Shown one piece after another: positions 11,434 through 22,797 of a stretch of 64,000 nucleotides of DNA (positions are counted from its first letter, which is position 1; every line of letters begins with the position of its first letter). This stretch comes from Pestalotiopsis fici W106-1 (taxonomy: Eukaryota; Ascomycota; Sordariomycetes; Amphisphaeriales; Sporocadaceae): positions 806,001-870,000 of the forward strand of contig NW_006917103.1 in assembly GCF_000516985.1 (NCBI RefSeq). Direction: 5' to 3'. The notes under the pieces are model-generated. The model saw only the letters and a program-made list of their open reading frames with translations, was not told the origin of the DNA and ran no database searches. The translations under genes and the position numbers were made by a program.

Positions 11434-12420
11434 GATGATTGCAAGGATTTCTCAAGAAATGGAAACAAATTCTAGATCATAAAACAAGATATCCAGGGTC
11501 AATAATGTAGTTCTCTAACCGTGCAACTCATACAGAACACATGAAGGGCGACGTGTTCTTTAATAGCTTGAAAGGGACCAAACCGAGCATGCTTGGAACT
11601 GCGCATTCAAGACTGCCCCTCTAGATTTCAGCTGACCGTAGTCGCGGATTTGCTTTCGCGATGTTGGGCTAAGCTACAAACGTATACGACGTGACGAAAG
11701 ATATCCCGATCTAATAGCATGGCTGGAAGGACTTGGCAGCATTGCCGGAGTCTAGTCTCGCGCCGACTCAGCTGAACTTTGTTAGCGCCGGCGGCAGTTT
11801 GCGCGGGGAGCAGGGGAGCATACAGGCTGACAGGGAGAGCGGCTGGCGAGGCGGGTCGCGGACCGTTCCATATGTGGACGATGGCACAGAAGATGGTTCT
11901 GTGGCATGGTGATGGCTAGAAATGGAGGTTTTTAGTATCAATAATTGGCAGACACGATGCCAAATGCAATATCAAAAACGCATGGGCGCGCCTCCCATCA
12001 ACCCCGCAATGCAATGGCTGTCAAAAGTGGGAAATAGCCAGGTTCAAACGGGCTCCAAGGTTTGCTTTACGCTACTACACGTGTGCTTAAAACATCCTTT
12101 ACTCGCTCGGGTCGACCATTTTCTTCAGATACGATTCATGTCTTTCCGTCTGTCATCTCACAATATTGGTATTCGGCCCTGTCACGGCGCGTGAGCGCGT
12201 GAGCGGGCAGTACATATCTGCACCATTTTACAGCATATTTATTACACTTCTGGCAGCCTATAAGTATCAGGCCGGCATTACAAATAAGGCTATTGACAGG
12301 CTGTGGCTCAGGAGTTATAATAAAGGACTGAGCAGAACGGTAGTGATATCTCCAGTTCCGGGGTCTACCCGGGGCCTGACACACTCGTTATCCGAACACA
12401 GCGTTCAGCGCCAGAACAAT
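11434..12420. other. Intergenic, no supportable gene
   Basis: Nearly 1 kb between the GH49 start and the HET stop codon. A CTATTAAAG element near 11560 may serve the GH49 gene. No hydrophobic leader exon for GH49 was found here. Confidence 0.45.
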
Positions 12421-15232
12421 TTATACCAAAACAATGCGTTTAGTCGACACGTCAACATTTCTCCCCGAAAGTCTCTTCCATTCCTCCCCACCCATCCACG
12501 TTGGGACAATCGCTGGCCCTACGAGCGTGTACCTATCCTCTCCAGTTTCTCTCACAATCAAAGGGATTGCTACACCAGCTACAAGGCTGATGATGTCCCC
12601 TTTGTGTACCTCTCCATATCCTATAGCGAGGTCCTGGTTTTTTGTGAATATCAGACGTCTCTTAGAGGCTAGACGATTCACAAGTTCGACCAAGTATTTC
12701 TTGGCACCTTGATCTTTTACAAGACCTGCCACAATGAGCTGAAGTAGATCTGCCCTACGCTTTGGTAATTTCATTTCCTCTGCGGGCATATTTCCTATGC
12801 TTCTTGTAACGATACCGTACCAAGCATCAAACCCACGATTCTGATGGACGATCGGCCTATTATGAGTTCCATCTTCGAACCGACCGTGAAGAATTTCGAA
12901 GATCGTACCAGGCAAAGGCTGGTACTTATAATTGACTGCAAGGTCCCTAGTAGCATGCATGAACCAATCTGAAAAGGCAAGTATAGCTTTCCCTGCAGCA
13001 GATCGCACGTCGACTCCTTCGACAACGTCTGATTCAAGAAAATCGACCAAGCGAGGAGAGCAGTATGCTATGTGGTCACTCAGGAAGCCGTGAACTGTAA
13101 GCTTACATCCATCCTTTGAGACGTCGGCGTAAGGTCTCGAATTCGGTGTTGCCTTGCTTTCGGCAGTATTATAGATATACTTTGGTGTAATCGGGCAACG
13201 GGGTTGGTCTTTCCCCCCTCCCCAATGGCAGACCCATGAAGGTGCAGCGAAACCCTCGCCCCGGCGGGTGCCAGCTTCGACAATCAGTCCAATGAGCGAT
13301 TGGTCTGAGTCGAGTAGACTTTTTAGAAAGTCTCGATGTACCTCAGCGGGGCTTTGCGAATATTTGACATCCGGTATATCAAATCCGTTTGCTTTTAACA
13401 CACCAAAGTACGCATAGACTCCGTCGTGAGAATTGGAAGTGTGACGTTCTGAGACTGCTCTCATCAGGGCTTGGAGTAGAACGTCCGAAGATCTTTCAAA
13501 AGGTTCTATTAATGCAGCTGAGTTTCTGCTCATTCCGGTGGCGACAGTGGCATTACCAATGAGTGCCATTCGCTCTTCCTTCGCGTTCGAGCCGGCAATC
13601 AGGGGCATGAAACATAGATTCTGTATCCCGCGAGATGTTCGCTGCGGGAGTGTGTTAAATCCTTGGAACACAAACATAGCGAAAACAGCGTATGTTAGAG
13701 AAAATAGCCCAAAAAGCCACCAGGGGATAAATTGGGTGATCACCGCAGGATTCGTCTGGAGAATGAGTAAATAGAGAGGCATGAAGAGGATTGCCCAAGC
13801 GAGCATCTCTCCGGAAAAGTGGACCAAGTGCAGCCACGAGAGTAAGTTGTCTGTGTGACAGAATGAAGTATCGTCGTGGTTCTCGGGTGGTGAGGTGATA
13901 TCACGAGAGCACTCATGGCCGCACGTCTCCAGGTAGTGTCGGAAGGTTAGGTCACTTCTGGGCAAGGCACGGTCATGGTCATGATATGATGGACGTGGCC
14001 GTCGCTGGAGACCATTCCAGTGAAGAGGTCTTCGAATATTCATCCAGGCCGTACCAAGGCTATGCGCTGGGCTGTCCACGAATAGTTTCGGAAACCCAAT
14101 CTCCAAAGCTGATAAGAAGTCGATCCATGAGAGCGTCATGTCGTCATACAGAATTGTAGGATTGATAGCAAGTACTGCTTCTTGGAATGTCCAACCGCGC
14201 GTGAACCACTCACACTCAAGCAGTTTTTGTATCTCGCCTGAGTCCTGGGGCGGAGGCCAAGAAAGCTCAGAGCTGGTCAGTCCCATAAAGCCCATCACCA
14301 GTCGGTACACTGCGACATATATTTATCGTTAGTTGGTGAGGTGCGCAAAATGGAATGCCGTGGAGGAGCGGACTGACACATGGAGCCTTGATGGAGTGAG
14401 TTGTCCCAAATATACCTAGCTATCTTCCTCCGTTTCAAAGCCAACATCAGTCGGTAGCCTGCAAGAGATATCTATTGTTAGTTGTCGGAGTGCGCAAAAC
14501 GGAATGTCATGGAGGAGCGGACTAACACACGGCGCCTTGGAGGAATGCGTTGTCCCATATATACCTCGCTCTCTTCCTCCAACGTTCCGAGCGCCTCATC
14601 TCCAAGATCCACGGCAAACTCTGAGTACTCCGCCGGAATCTGCATGCGGGGAAGAATTGCTGTAGCGTCGCGAAGCCGGCATGAATCGAGGAATCGCCTG
14701 AGCCCAGCCATATGTACACAGGATCAGCCCATTGATATATCTCTCCCATTAGCGGCAACTGGTCCGCCTTTTCCGCCTTTGCAGTGGGTGTCTCTGCTTG
14801 GTTGATACACAGCGCATCGACCCAAATGGGAAGTGGTGGACTTGACGTGGCGAATTGGTGTCGTCGTATAGCTCGTAGCGCCTTGGCACAATTGGGAGTG
14901 ATGTCGATGCTGGCCGTTCCACATTGGATCGTCTCGTTTCCACGGAGTTTCATTTCCCCCCAGCAGTAGGATAATGCAGCGAATCTAGGAGAGTCGATGA
15001 GTTTGATCTTGACTAGAGTTCCTTGCAGTGGCCGAGACTCCATTTCCTCAGGTGTCGTGGTGGGAGATGGGAAAGGATCTAGGTAAAGGAGTCGTATCAT
15101 GCCGGCTCCTACCGGCAGACTTATGGAGTCATAGAGCTGGTCCGGAGAAGTGGGTGTCGACTGGCTGTGTTCATTGTAAAGGGTAGAAGTGTGATATTCA
15201 GATGCATTTTGGCTATAGTTATATGGATACAT
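12421..15232 (-). CDS. HET-domain (heterokaryon incompatibility) protein
   Basis: Three exons, 15232-14527, 14458-14378 and 14309-12421; both introns are 68 bp and phase 1. Product is 891 residues. HET signatures are at 86-92 (A-L-S-Y-C-W-G), 136-145 (I-W-V-D-A-L-C-I-N-Q) and 171-177 (P-V-Y-I-W-L-G). The third exon carries W-F-T-R-G-W-T-F-Q-E. Such proteins trigger non-self or stress-linked cell death in fungi. The 27-residue second exon (about 236-262) repeats the end of exon 1, including I-A-R-Y-I-W-D-N, through a 149 bp tandem duplication. Two strongly hydrophobic segments follow in exon 3 (around 13650-13830 on the map), suggesting membrane attachment. The C-terminal 400 residues are of unknown function. 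Confidence 0.88.
14299..14585 (-). repeat. 149 bp tandem duplication = one exon plus one intron of the HET gene
   Basis: Copy A spans 14299-14447 and copy B starts at 14448, running to about 14585. Matching words occur in the same order at an offset of about 149 bp: CAGTCGGTA, GTTAGTTG, GTGCGCAAAA, TGGAGGAGCGGACT, GTTGTCCCA, TATACCT and CTCTTCCTCC (allowing single changes). The unit equals exon 2 (81 bp) plus intron 2 (68 bp), so phase is preserved and the protein gains 27 residues. The copies have diverged by scattered substitutions, so it is not recent. Confidence 0.85.
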
Positions 15233-16433
15233 GTGAAAACGAATTATCCGGACGCGTGCTGGGCTGATCTGCGGTGGGTCAATTACTACTGCAGCCAGCG
15301 AGAAAAGGTTGTAAGAAGGTTAGGTACGGTTGATCGTGGTCAGGCTGAGGAGCACCGATCATCATGGAAGGGCCTGGTGGAAATGTTTGATGGCCACGAC
15401 CAGAGGTGAGAAAGAAACGAGACCAAGTGATGAAACTAGGGAAGAAAAAAGACAACCTGTGTTGCATGGCAATGTTGAGGAGGGATGAGTTTTGTATTGG
15501 AAAAAAGTCTGACAGGGCTGGTGTGTAACTACCTCGCTTCTGTCTGCGCCTCTCACCCCGCTCCAGGAACCGCAACGCGGCTGATGGTTGGTGGGCAGCG
15601 TGAGCTCCAACGGGCAGGAGCTCCGAGCCACGTCTTCACCCCCTTGCAATACGTCGTGATTCGTCCACTTGCCAACCACTTCCAGTGGAGATAACAATGC
15701 GTAAATACTACATTGGAAAAAGTGTTAGCGTTGAGCACTATAGGCAGTGGACCACAGATGGCGACAAAGTCACCGTTATCGCAGGCGAAATGAATTCCCA
15801 CTCATTAGATTCACGACTGTAGGTGGACAGGCCTCAACCTGATTTCAATCTTGTTCTTTATGAATGCAGAGGGTCGCATGCCGACTTCGTTTTGGCTGGA
15901 ATAGTAACACTAACTGGTACTGTATCCTTGCTTGATGGCCATCCTCGACACTGAAAGATCGTACAACAACACGGCTAGGAAAGCGAAAAAGAAGTCATGC
16001 CAACCCAGAGACTAGAAAACTATTAATTCTTGGCGTTACTAAAGTTCATCCTCGCCAGAATTTATCATGAATTTTTCTCACCCGAGCCGATGTGTGAAAA
16101 GGGAACTAAAGACGAGATGATCGAGGAAGCATTGAAAGATGTCTAAGTTAATCTCTAGTCTACAAAATAGAGGTGCTGAAAATCGAACTATATACCCACA
16201 AAGGTGAGATGCGGTGGGTGCTGACTACGTCAGTACGACAATTTTGCTACGGCGTTCACAGACAAGTGCTGTCTGACGGCCTTTTTGACCATATACAAGC
16301 ACATATGTTCCCGTATTGTCCTGTGTCGCACACCATCCTCCAGCTATTGTTTCAGATTGCTAACTGGTCCTGGCTAGCTTTCATGATACTCCAGCTCTCC
16401 CTAATGCAGCACCTTTCACTCGAGGTACAGCTT
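15233..16433. other. Intergenic, no supportable gene
   Basis: Upstream region of the HET gene and 3' flank of the small barrel protein gene. Short ORFs only, none with recognisable motifs. Confidence 0.5.
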
Positions 16434-16846
16434 TCATTCGTTGGGCATGAATCCTCCCACCCGGCTAACGGTCGTCGGGACAGGCTCTCCACGCAGCAGC
16501 TTCTCCTCCACCAATGGCTTCATCATGTCCGCAAACACCGCAGAAGTAAAAACTTTCTGGTGCGCCTCTGAGTCGACAAATCTTTCAATGGCGATTCTTA
16601 GTCAGCATCGTGGCCATGACCTACTGTACAAGTACGAAAGAGACGGTGCGCAGCCAGCACATACCTTTCATATAGAGTGATGTTGATCTTATTAGTCGCG
16701 CTGTCCTGCGACTTGTAAATAACAAGTTCGAGGCATCCAGGTACGTCACGCCTGATCATAGCGGCGACCGGCTCAAGGACGGCGATGGCTCTGTCGTACG
16801 CGCCATCGGCGATTGGCAGTGTCACAAATTGGGTGAAAGGCGACAT
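16434..16846 (-). CDS. Small dimeric alpha/beta-barrel (ABM-like) protein
   Basis: Two exons, 16846-16665 and 16581-16434, with intron 16582-16664; 109 residues. The fold pattern is that of antibiotic-biosynthesis-monooxygenase-like or stress-responsive barrel proteins: a first strand F-T-Q-F-V-T-L, a long helix with E-P-V-A-A-M-I-R-R, a strand, then E-R-F-V-D-S-E-A-H-Q-K-V-F after the splice and a C-terminal helix A-D-M-M-K-P-L. Such proteins act as cofactor-free oxygenases, cyclases or isomerases, or have unknown roles. It is the first of four genes that may form a small metabolic block with the regulator, the FAD monooxygenase and the NmrA-like gene. An upstream in-frame ATG at 16951 would add 35 residues with no conserved content. 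Confidence 0.75.
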
Positions 16847-17319
16847 ATTGATATCTGTGTTATAGCTGACAGATTCATTTTGTAAGGCGGTGGTTGCGTG
16901 TACTTTTATATCAATGGCAGGATTCAATGAGCACTTGTCTGATTGGTGCATGTTCGCCTATCTGACTGGGATTGTTCTCTAGTCTCGATACTGTAGACTC
17001 CACTCTATCTGGTCAGCATTCCTTCCCATTTTGTCATGGTATCCAATAAAGGATCGCAAACCTGTGTCTCTTGATTCATTTGGGCCCACGTGTCGGTATA
17101 ATATGGATCATTTTGCTCGAGTAGCGTCGTGCGCTTACTGTATGTCGAGGGTGATTTGTAATAGAGATCCATAGAAGCTCTCGGACCGTTCCATCATGCC
17201 GGACACCGTAAATTGGACCCATCTTACCCGTCGGTAGTGCAAACGCCACAATAGCCCTTCAACTTAACTTTGGAGATCCGTCAGCCTCGGAGTCGTGAAC
17301 AGATTTCCTTTTCTGGCAT
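16847..17319. other. Intergenic, no supportable gene
   Basis: Promoter side of the ABM-like gene and 3' end of the regulator gene. No element recognised. Confidence 0.45.
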
Positions 17320-19271
17320 TTATTCCCCAATATCACTCTCGTGGAACCTTGCTGTAATGTCGTTTATTGCGTTCTCGGTTGCTTCGCTCATCATTGCCAA
17401 CATAGACAGAGAAGTAGAGGACTTCAAAGCCTCCAGAGCAGTGACCATCCAAAGCGATGTCAAATACACTCTATAATGAGACCAAGATTTATGTGCCTGA
17501 TCGTTAAAAATTTCCACTGACTGTCGTATAGCATGCCAAGCGATTTCCTCTGGGTCATTCTCAAGCTGGGGGATGGCATCTAATGGTGGGCTGAAATCCT
17601 TTCGTCTGATACCTAAAACAACATATATCAACGCCAGTTGCATGTCATCTCTGAAAATGTTTATAAACCACTGCATATCTTCTTCAGCTGCAAATCGCTG
17701 GTGACAATTTAGCAGTGCCAGAGAACACTCGAGAACTGCCCAATGAGAGTCTGGATACTTCTGGAGGTATCGCCCATGCCGCGAGTACGGCAAATGCAGT
17801 GCAAGGAGAGTCCGACGTATAAAGATGTCAAGCATACTTGCATGAAGTAAGTCGGGAAGGTTTCGTGAGTTGTCCAGTGAACGCTTTAGAAGATTGTCGC
17901 AGTCTTTTACTTTGGCGTAGTCTATTTCTGGGTTGACAGAGTTGCTTTTTGTGATGATTAATTCTGCCGTGGGCAAAACCTTCGTGAGTAAGGTGAGGAA
18001 CTCAGAGCTGCCGTCATTCGATGGAGATGTTTCGCCATATGTGCCTATCGGATTCACGTCATGGCTGTCTGTCCGAATAAGAGGAGGAATCCCGGTGACG
18101 GCAGACGTAAATAAATCAAGCCATACTATCGTAGTCCACAGCCTATTGCGCATCATGGCCTCAGACTCGGGCATGCCCTCGAAATGACGTGAATCCCGGT
18201 GCATTGCCATGGACATGGCAGCACGAACCACGAGACCCACAAGAGCAGGAGACGTCGGAAGATGACTGACTGTATCGTGCAGTGCAAGATTTGCAATGAT
18301 TCCCATACAATGTGCTCGTAAAGAAGGGTAGTCGGGGACATCCCAAATGATGTGTTTGCTAGCAATTGCGGCAGCGTCTAGAAAGACCTGACATGATTCG
18401 GCTTGGTCCACTCCTGGAAGGCTCAGCTGAGATGAGCAGCAGCCAAGAGCCAACATCATGAACATTTGCTGGTATGATGAGTAGGCGTGGTGCTCATTGT
18501 CCTGCTTGAGCAGATCAAACTCGCCAGCAATGTCGACCCGAGGTTCCCACATTGGGAATAATGTTTCAAAGGTCTTCAGGTAGGTCTCTAGTAGCTGCTT
18601 GGCCACTTGCCTGTCTGGCAACAGTGCAGAAAGCTCCGATTTGTCCAGCATGACATTTGCCGAAGATGAAAGTGATAAATCACCAGCTGCCATGCTAAAA
18701 ATATCCCTGTGAGCTTGTGACTTGCGGTATATTGGCTTAAAGTCGGGGGCAATGCCAAATGCGTAGTCCTTGGCTTCCTCAAACTGTGATGCAGTTAGTG
18801 CTCATCCATCCACTGCGCAAAATGAAACAGTGCCCTAACCTCACACACAAGCTGCGCCCATCCAGTTGTATAGGTACTGAGTCGAGCTGTCCCATGAACA
18901 TAGGCAAATATTTGCGGCGTCTTGGCACCATCACCGTCGACGTAATTCGTGTGGTTCGTGTCTTTCCGAGCGACCGATGAGGATGCAGCAGTTTCATGGT
19001 CGAGTGTCTCTTGATACTTGCAGGCGCTCTCACGCCCCGCTAGCTTGCAGCTGCCACAGGGCCGGTCGCGATCGCATTTGACGCGGAAAAGTCGGCAGCG
19101 CGCGCATGAGAGGATCGGCTGTCTCTTGCGCTTTCGATTTGACGAAGCAGACGCTGACCAGACAAACAGTTGCGACTCCATTTTCATCCGGTCAATGAAA
19201 GCCTTTGGCCTATTGTAATGATGGTGGTTTGAAGATCGGCAAGTGGTGGAGTGTCTTGGCTGGGATTCCAT
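17320..19271 (-). CDS. Zn2Cys6 transcription factor with fungal-specific TF domain
   Basis: Two exons, 19271-18840 and 18783-17320, with intron 18784-18839 (GTTAGG, CACTAAC branch, ACAG); 631 residues from the first ATG. The binuclear zinc cluster has cysteines at 56, 59, 66, 72, 75 and 84 (C-x2-C-x6-C-x5-C-x2-C-x8-C) preceded by a basic N-R-K-R-K-R stretch. The second exon is alpha-helical and carries the middle-homology features of fungal regulators, such as R-N-R-L-W-T-T-I-V-W-L-D. It is a nuclear activator or repressor. Position suggests it controls the neighbouring ABM, FAD monooxygenase and NmrA genes; that is inference. Alternative starts at codons 29 or 31 would remove a histidine-rich leader and are plausible. 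Confidence 0.88.
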
Positions 19272-19545
19272 TCAGGTACAGACCTCCCTGGAAGTCGAAC
19301 CCGATAGGCACTAACCTGGGTCGTTTAGGCACCTGAACCCACCACCGAAGCCGGAGTATCCGTGCTGGAGATGAACCATTGCCCGAGTAATACACATGTA
19401 CGCCCAGATTTGAGAATGACAAACCCTGAACATCAATATTGCCAAGAAGAGAATCAACTGGCCTTGTGACATGCGCGCGAAAAAGAAAGGATTATATAGG
19501 TAGCAACTGCGATAACGAAATCTTCTGCCAAGGGGATACCTTCAT

Positions 19546-21049
19546 CTATCGTCCCAACTTATCCTGCCAGGCCGAGTGCGCCGTGCCCTGGACCCAATTC
19601 ATGGCAGCGAACGAGGTGCTCTCTACAGCATCACGACCACGGCCAATAATAGTCAGCTCGTACTGCTGTATCAGACCATAGATATCAGGGCAGCCCTCAT
19701 CCAACAAGTCTACCAATTGCATGCCATCCTTCATGGCGTGATTACCTCCTTCTCCCTTGACTATTTCCCTTTGTCAACATCACATCAATTCATTTCTGGG
19801 AAAATTCACTTACATGGTGGCATCTTGTGGGCCGCATCACCTAACAGTGTGACCCGTTTTCCGCCAAAGCCTTCAGGAGATGGCAAAAACTTTTCCACTA
19901 CAAGGGAAGGAATGAGTAGATGTCTCGTGATGATCAATGCACTGAGGACGACGAAAAAAAAAAAAAAAAAAGTTGCTCACTGTAGAGTGGAGGCTGGACC
20001 ATGCCCTCAGGGTTGGTCTTGTGAATCAGTTCACGAAACTGCGGGTTCAGTTTCTCGACGGTATCGCGCGCGGCCTGAAGCAACTTGTCCTTGCTCCAAT
20101 CCTTAGTTGAATGGCCACACTTGATCTCGGCTTCAGTGTGATGGCGGAAAACCATCCAATAGTATTGCGCAAAGTTGCCATCGCTTGAGATGTTGCGCAG
20201 ACCCACAAAGAGGTACGCTTCGGGCGACTGAACGATATAGAGCGACCGCGCAAAGCGTGCCCATTGGCCCTGATATTCTTCCTTTGTGAGTGTCAATTCC
20301 CCGGTATAGACATCCATGGGAAGAACTTCTAGCTTTGACTTTTCGGGCCCGAGGAGCTGCGATCGTACTACAATTAGTCTTGATTAGCTGACTGGCACTT
20401 TTTTGTTTTCTTCAAGTACACGAAAGAAAGATATTCTTTATAACACTGACCTGGGCTGTTTGCTCCATCAGCACCAATCAACATGCACCCTTCAGCCATC
20501 GTGCCGTCGGTAAAGTACACCTTGACCGTCTTGTCCACCTCTTCGAACCGGGAGAACATCTTGTCCCATTCTACATCAATGTTGGTTGCGAGCCAAGCAC
20601 GGAGCTTGGGTCGCTCGGCGCGAATAAAATCTTTTCCTGTTTTGGCACCGAATCGCTGAACTTCATTTCCATGAAGTCCGTCAAAAATAGCACCTTCACT
20701 CAGGTAGCCATGTTCGTACATATGGGAGACGGATTCGACGGGGACGAGATCGTTGGGGAAATGGCGCTCAAAGTCTGCAATGATCCTACAATGTAAAGGT
20801 GATTGTTAGTGCCAAGGACAAACAACCAAGATGGTAGACCAAAATAGGGTTCAGAAGTGCCACGAACCAGTGAAGAGCAATGTTCCAACCTTGTCTTCGA
20901 CTGTCAGGCGCCGAGTCTCGGTCAAAGATTCTGTAGGGTATCTGGCGCTTTCGTAGTGCCTGAGCAAGTGCTAGGCCGCCCAGACCACCACCAACAATCA
21001 GGATTGGTGAATCCGAGGTTGCAATCGAGTTGAACATGTGTTGAGTCAT
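19546..21049 (-). CDS. FAD-dependent monooxygenase (PHBH/salicylate hydroxylase-like)
   Basis: Five exons: 21049-20868, 20785-20451, 20367-19981, 19897-19814 and 19760-19546; 400 residues. All five phases agree, although the first donor (GTTCGT) is weak. Class A flavoprotein hydroxylase motifs are present: V-G-G-G-L-G-G at about 19-25 for FAD binding, G-A-D-G-A-N-S-P in exon 2, and L-L-G-D-A-A-H-K-M-P-P joined by splicing to F-K-G-E-G-G-N-H-A-M. The enzyme should hydroxylate an aromatic or polyketide-like substrate with NAD(P)H and O2. Intron 3 (19898-19980) contains an 18-base T run on the coding strand (A 19954-19971). It is divergent from the NmrA-like gene across a 539 bp promoter. Confidence 0.9.
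19954..19971. repeat. Homopolymer A18 inside an intron
   Basis: Eighteen consecutive A on the plus strand, lying just downstream of the donor of the third intron of the FAD monooxygenase gene. Length may be unreliable in assemblies. Confidence 0.8.
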
Positions 21050-21253
21050 TTTAGATGTAAAGGCTGATGTTTATGGGTGAAATCTGTTAGATGTACTTCA
21101 TTTTCCATTTCATTTTCAACATTGCATTATATATCTGAGAATCATCGTATGGGAAACCAGTATAAACCTCAATGTTTCCAAATGCACTACGATTCAGCAT
21201 GTCGAGTTGTCGTACTACCCATTCATAGAGTGGATAGTCCCACAGCGACTGAC

Positions 21254-21309
21254 CTTACTCCAAGGAGCAAGTTTTGCTCCAAGGGGAAATCTTAGCTCCT
21301 AGGAGTAAG
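21254..21309. promoter_or_regulatory. Cluster of CTCC-NN-GGAG palindromes in the divergent promoter
   Basis: Within 56 bp lie CTTACTCCAAGGAGCAAG (21254-21271), GCTCCAAGGGG (21276-21286, a half-degenerate copy) and CTTAGCTCCTAGGAGTAAG (21291-21309). The outer CTTA...TAAG/CAAG arms are shared, so each full copy is a long dyad. They sit between the FAD monooxygenase (starts 21049, minus) and the NmrA-like gene (starts 21589, plus). A dimeric regulator, perhaps the Zn2Cys6 protein next door, could bind; that is inference. Confidence 0.55.
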
Positions 21310-21588
21310 ATCATCTACCCCCCTGTAGAGAGCCCGGTTACAGGGGACAGGGATGCACTATACTGGATCCTACGGCAAGTCGTTAGTGGGAATGCCGCCA
21401 TTGTGGATGAGTGAGTAAGGAACTCGCCAGTAAACAGATTTCTTGTGTACCTATAGTAGATGATTTTGTTATGACTGTCGCCGCTGTCGGAATATTTAAT
21501 TCTTAATGATTAAAGGCAGCATAATGCTCGACACCATAATCTCTTATCCAAAACTTGATTCTCCAACACTTCAATTATTTCAACCACA

Positions 21589-22727
21589 ATGAGAAACGTC
21601 GCAGTCGCAGGAGGCACCGGCCGCTTAGGCCTCACGATCGTCAAGGCTTTGAAGCAAAGTGAGCACAATGTGATTGTGTTGAGTCGACGGGTGAGATTTT
21701 CTGTCTGTGAACCATGAAATATGCTTCCCTCCTCATCATTGTTTGTAGTCGTCACCAAACCCACGAGTCGCGCCGACCATCCACGTCGATTACAGCAACG
21801 TGGAGTCGCTACAAAAAGTGCTGCACGATCACAACATCGACACAGTCATCTCAACAATGTCGCTCTTCACCGAAGCCGAGGGCGTGGCCCAGCTCAATCT
21901 CATTGCAGCTGCAGAAAACTGCCAAAACACCCAGCGATTTGTCCCTAGCGAATGGAGCATTCCTCTGCGCAAAGAGTAAGTCTATCACTCGCATGCACCA
22001 CGGTAATCGGACCTAAATTAACGAATTGCGTGTTCCTTTGCTGTATAGTCACGTCGATAGCCTTCCGAGTCTTCAAGCACGACTGCAAGCCGTCGAAGCC
22101 CTGAAGAGATCAGGCCTAGAATTCACGCTATTCTACCCGGGTTGGTTCATGGACTTCTACGGCCTGCCTCACATCGAGAGCGAAATGGGACCATTCCCTT
22201 TCGCAGTGGACATTGAAAACAAAGCAGCTGTGATACCTGGAAGTGGAAACGTGCCAGTCGTTTTCACTTACACGCCAGATATCGCCAAAATGGTTGTTGC
22301 GAGTTTGGATCTAGAGAAATGGCCGGAACACTCGTACATTATTGGAGACAAGATGACATTCAATGAATTGCTTGCATTGGTAGAAGAGGTCAAAGGTAGC
22401 GTTTGCTATACTCTGTTTTCTGTCACGTTTCATGATGCGTTTTCTAATCAGTTTGATACTTCTCAAACAGGAGGCAAGTTCTCGGTCAGCTACAACACTA
22501 TTGCAGAAATGAAGAGCGGCAAGATCGTTGAGCTTCCGGCCCAAAAGGAATGTTACAACGACGAGAATGGAAAGGAGAACTTCCAAAAGCTAGTGGTTGC
22601 CTATGCAGTCTACGTGGAAGCAGGTGATTTCGATTTCCCAGCCGCCGCAACACTGAATGCCACACTCCCAGATGTTAGAACAATGTCAGTCAAAGAATTT
22701 CTTTACAATGCCTGGGGAAGCAAGTAG
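21589..22727 (+). CDS. NmrA-like / isoflavone reductase-type NAD(P)-binding protein
   Basis: Four exons: 21589-21690, 21749-21975, 22049-22395 and 22471-22727; 310 residues. The N-terminal Rossmann motif is A-G-G-T-G-R-L-G at 7-14. Exon 2 has the V-I-S-T-M-S-L-F and R-F-V-P-S-E-W stretches typical of the atypical short-chain dehydrogenase subgroup, and exon 3 has F-Y-P-G-W-F-M-D-F-Y. Expected to be a cytosolic NAD(P)H-dependent reductase of aromatic compounds or a redox sensor. It shares its promoter with the FAD monooxygenase, suggesting consecutive steps on one substrate. Confidence 0.88.
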
Positions 22728-22797
22728 ATATTTCAATCAAGATAATCCCAGAGTTATCAAATCTATCATTAGATGAGATCCTTGCCATGACGCGTGC

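Noticed and set aside
9592..11475. Plus-strand frames of 246 and 267 codons
   Set aside because: Antisense shadows of the GH49 gene, whose catalytic residues are intact on the other strand.
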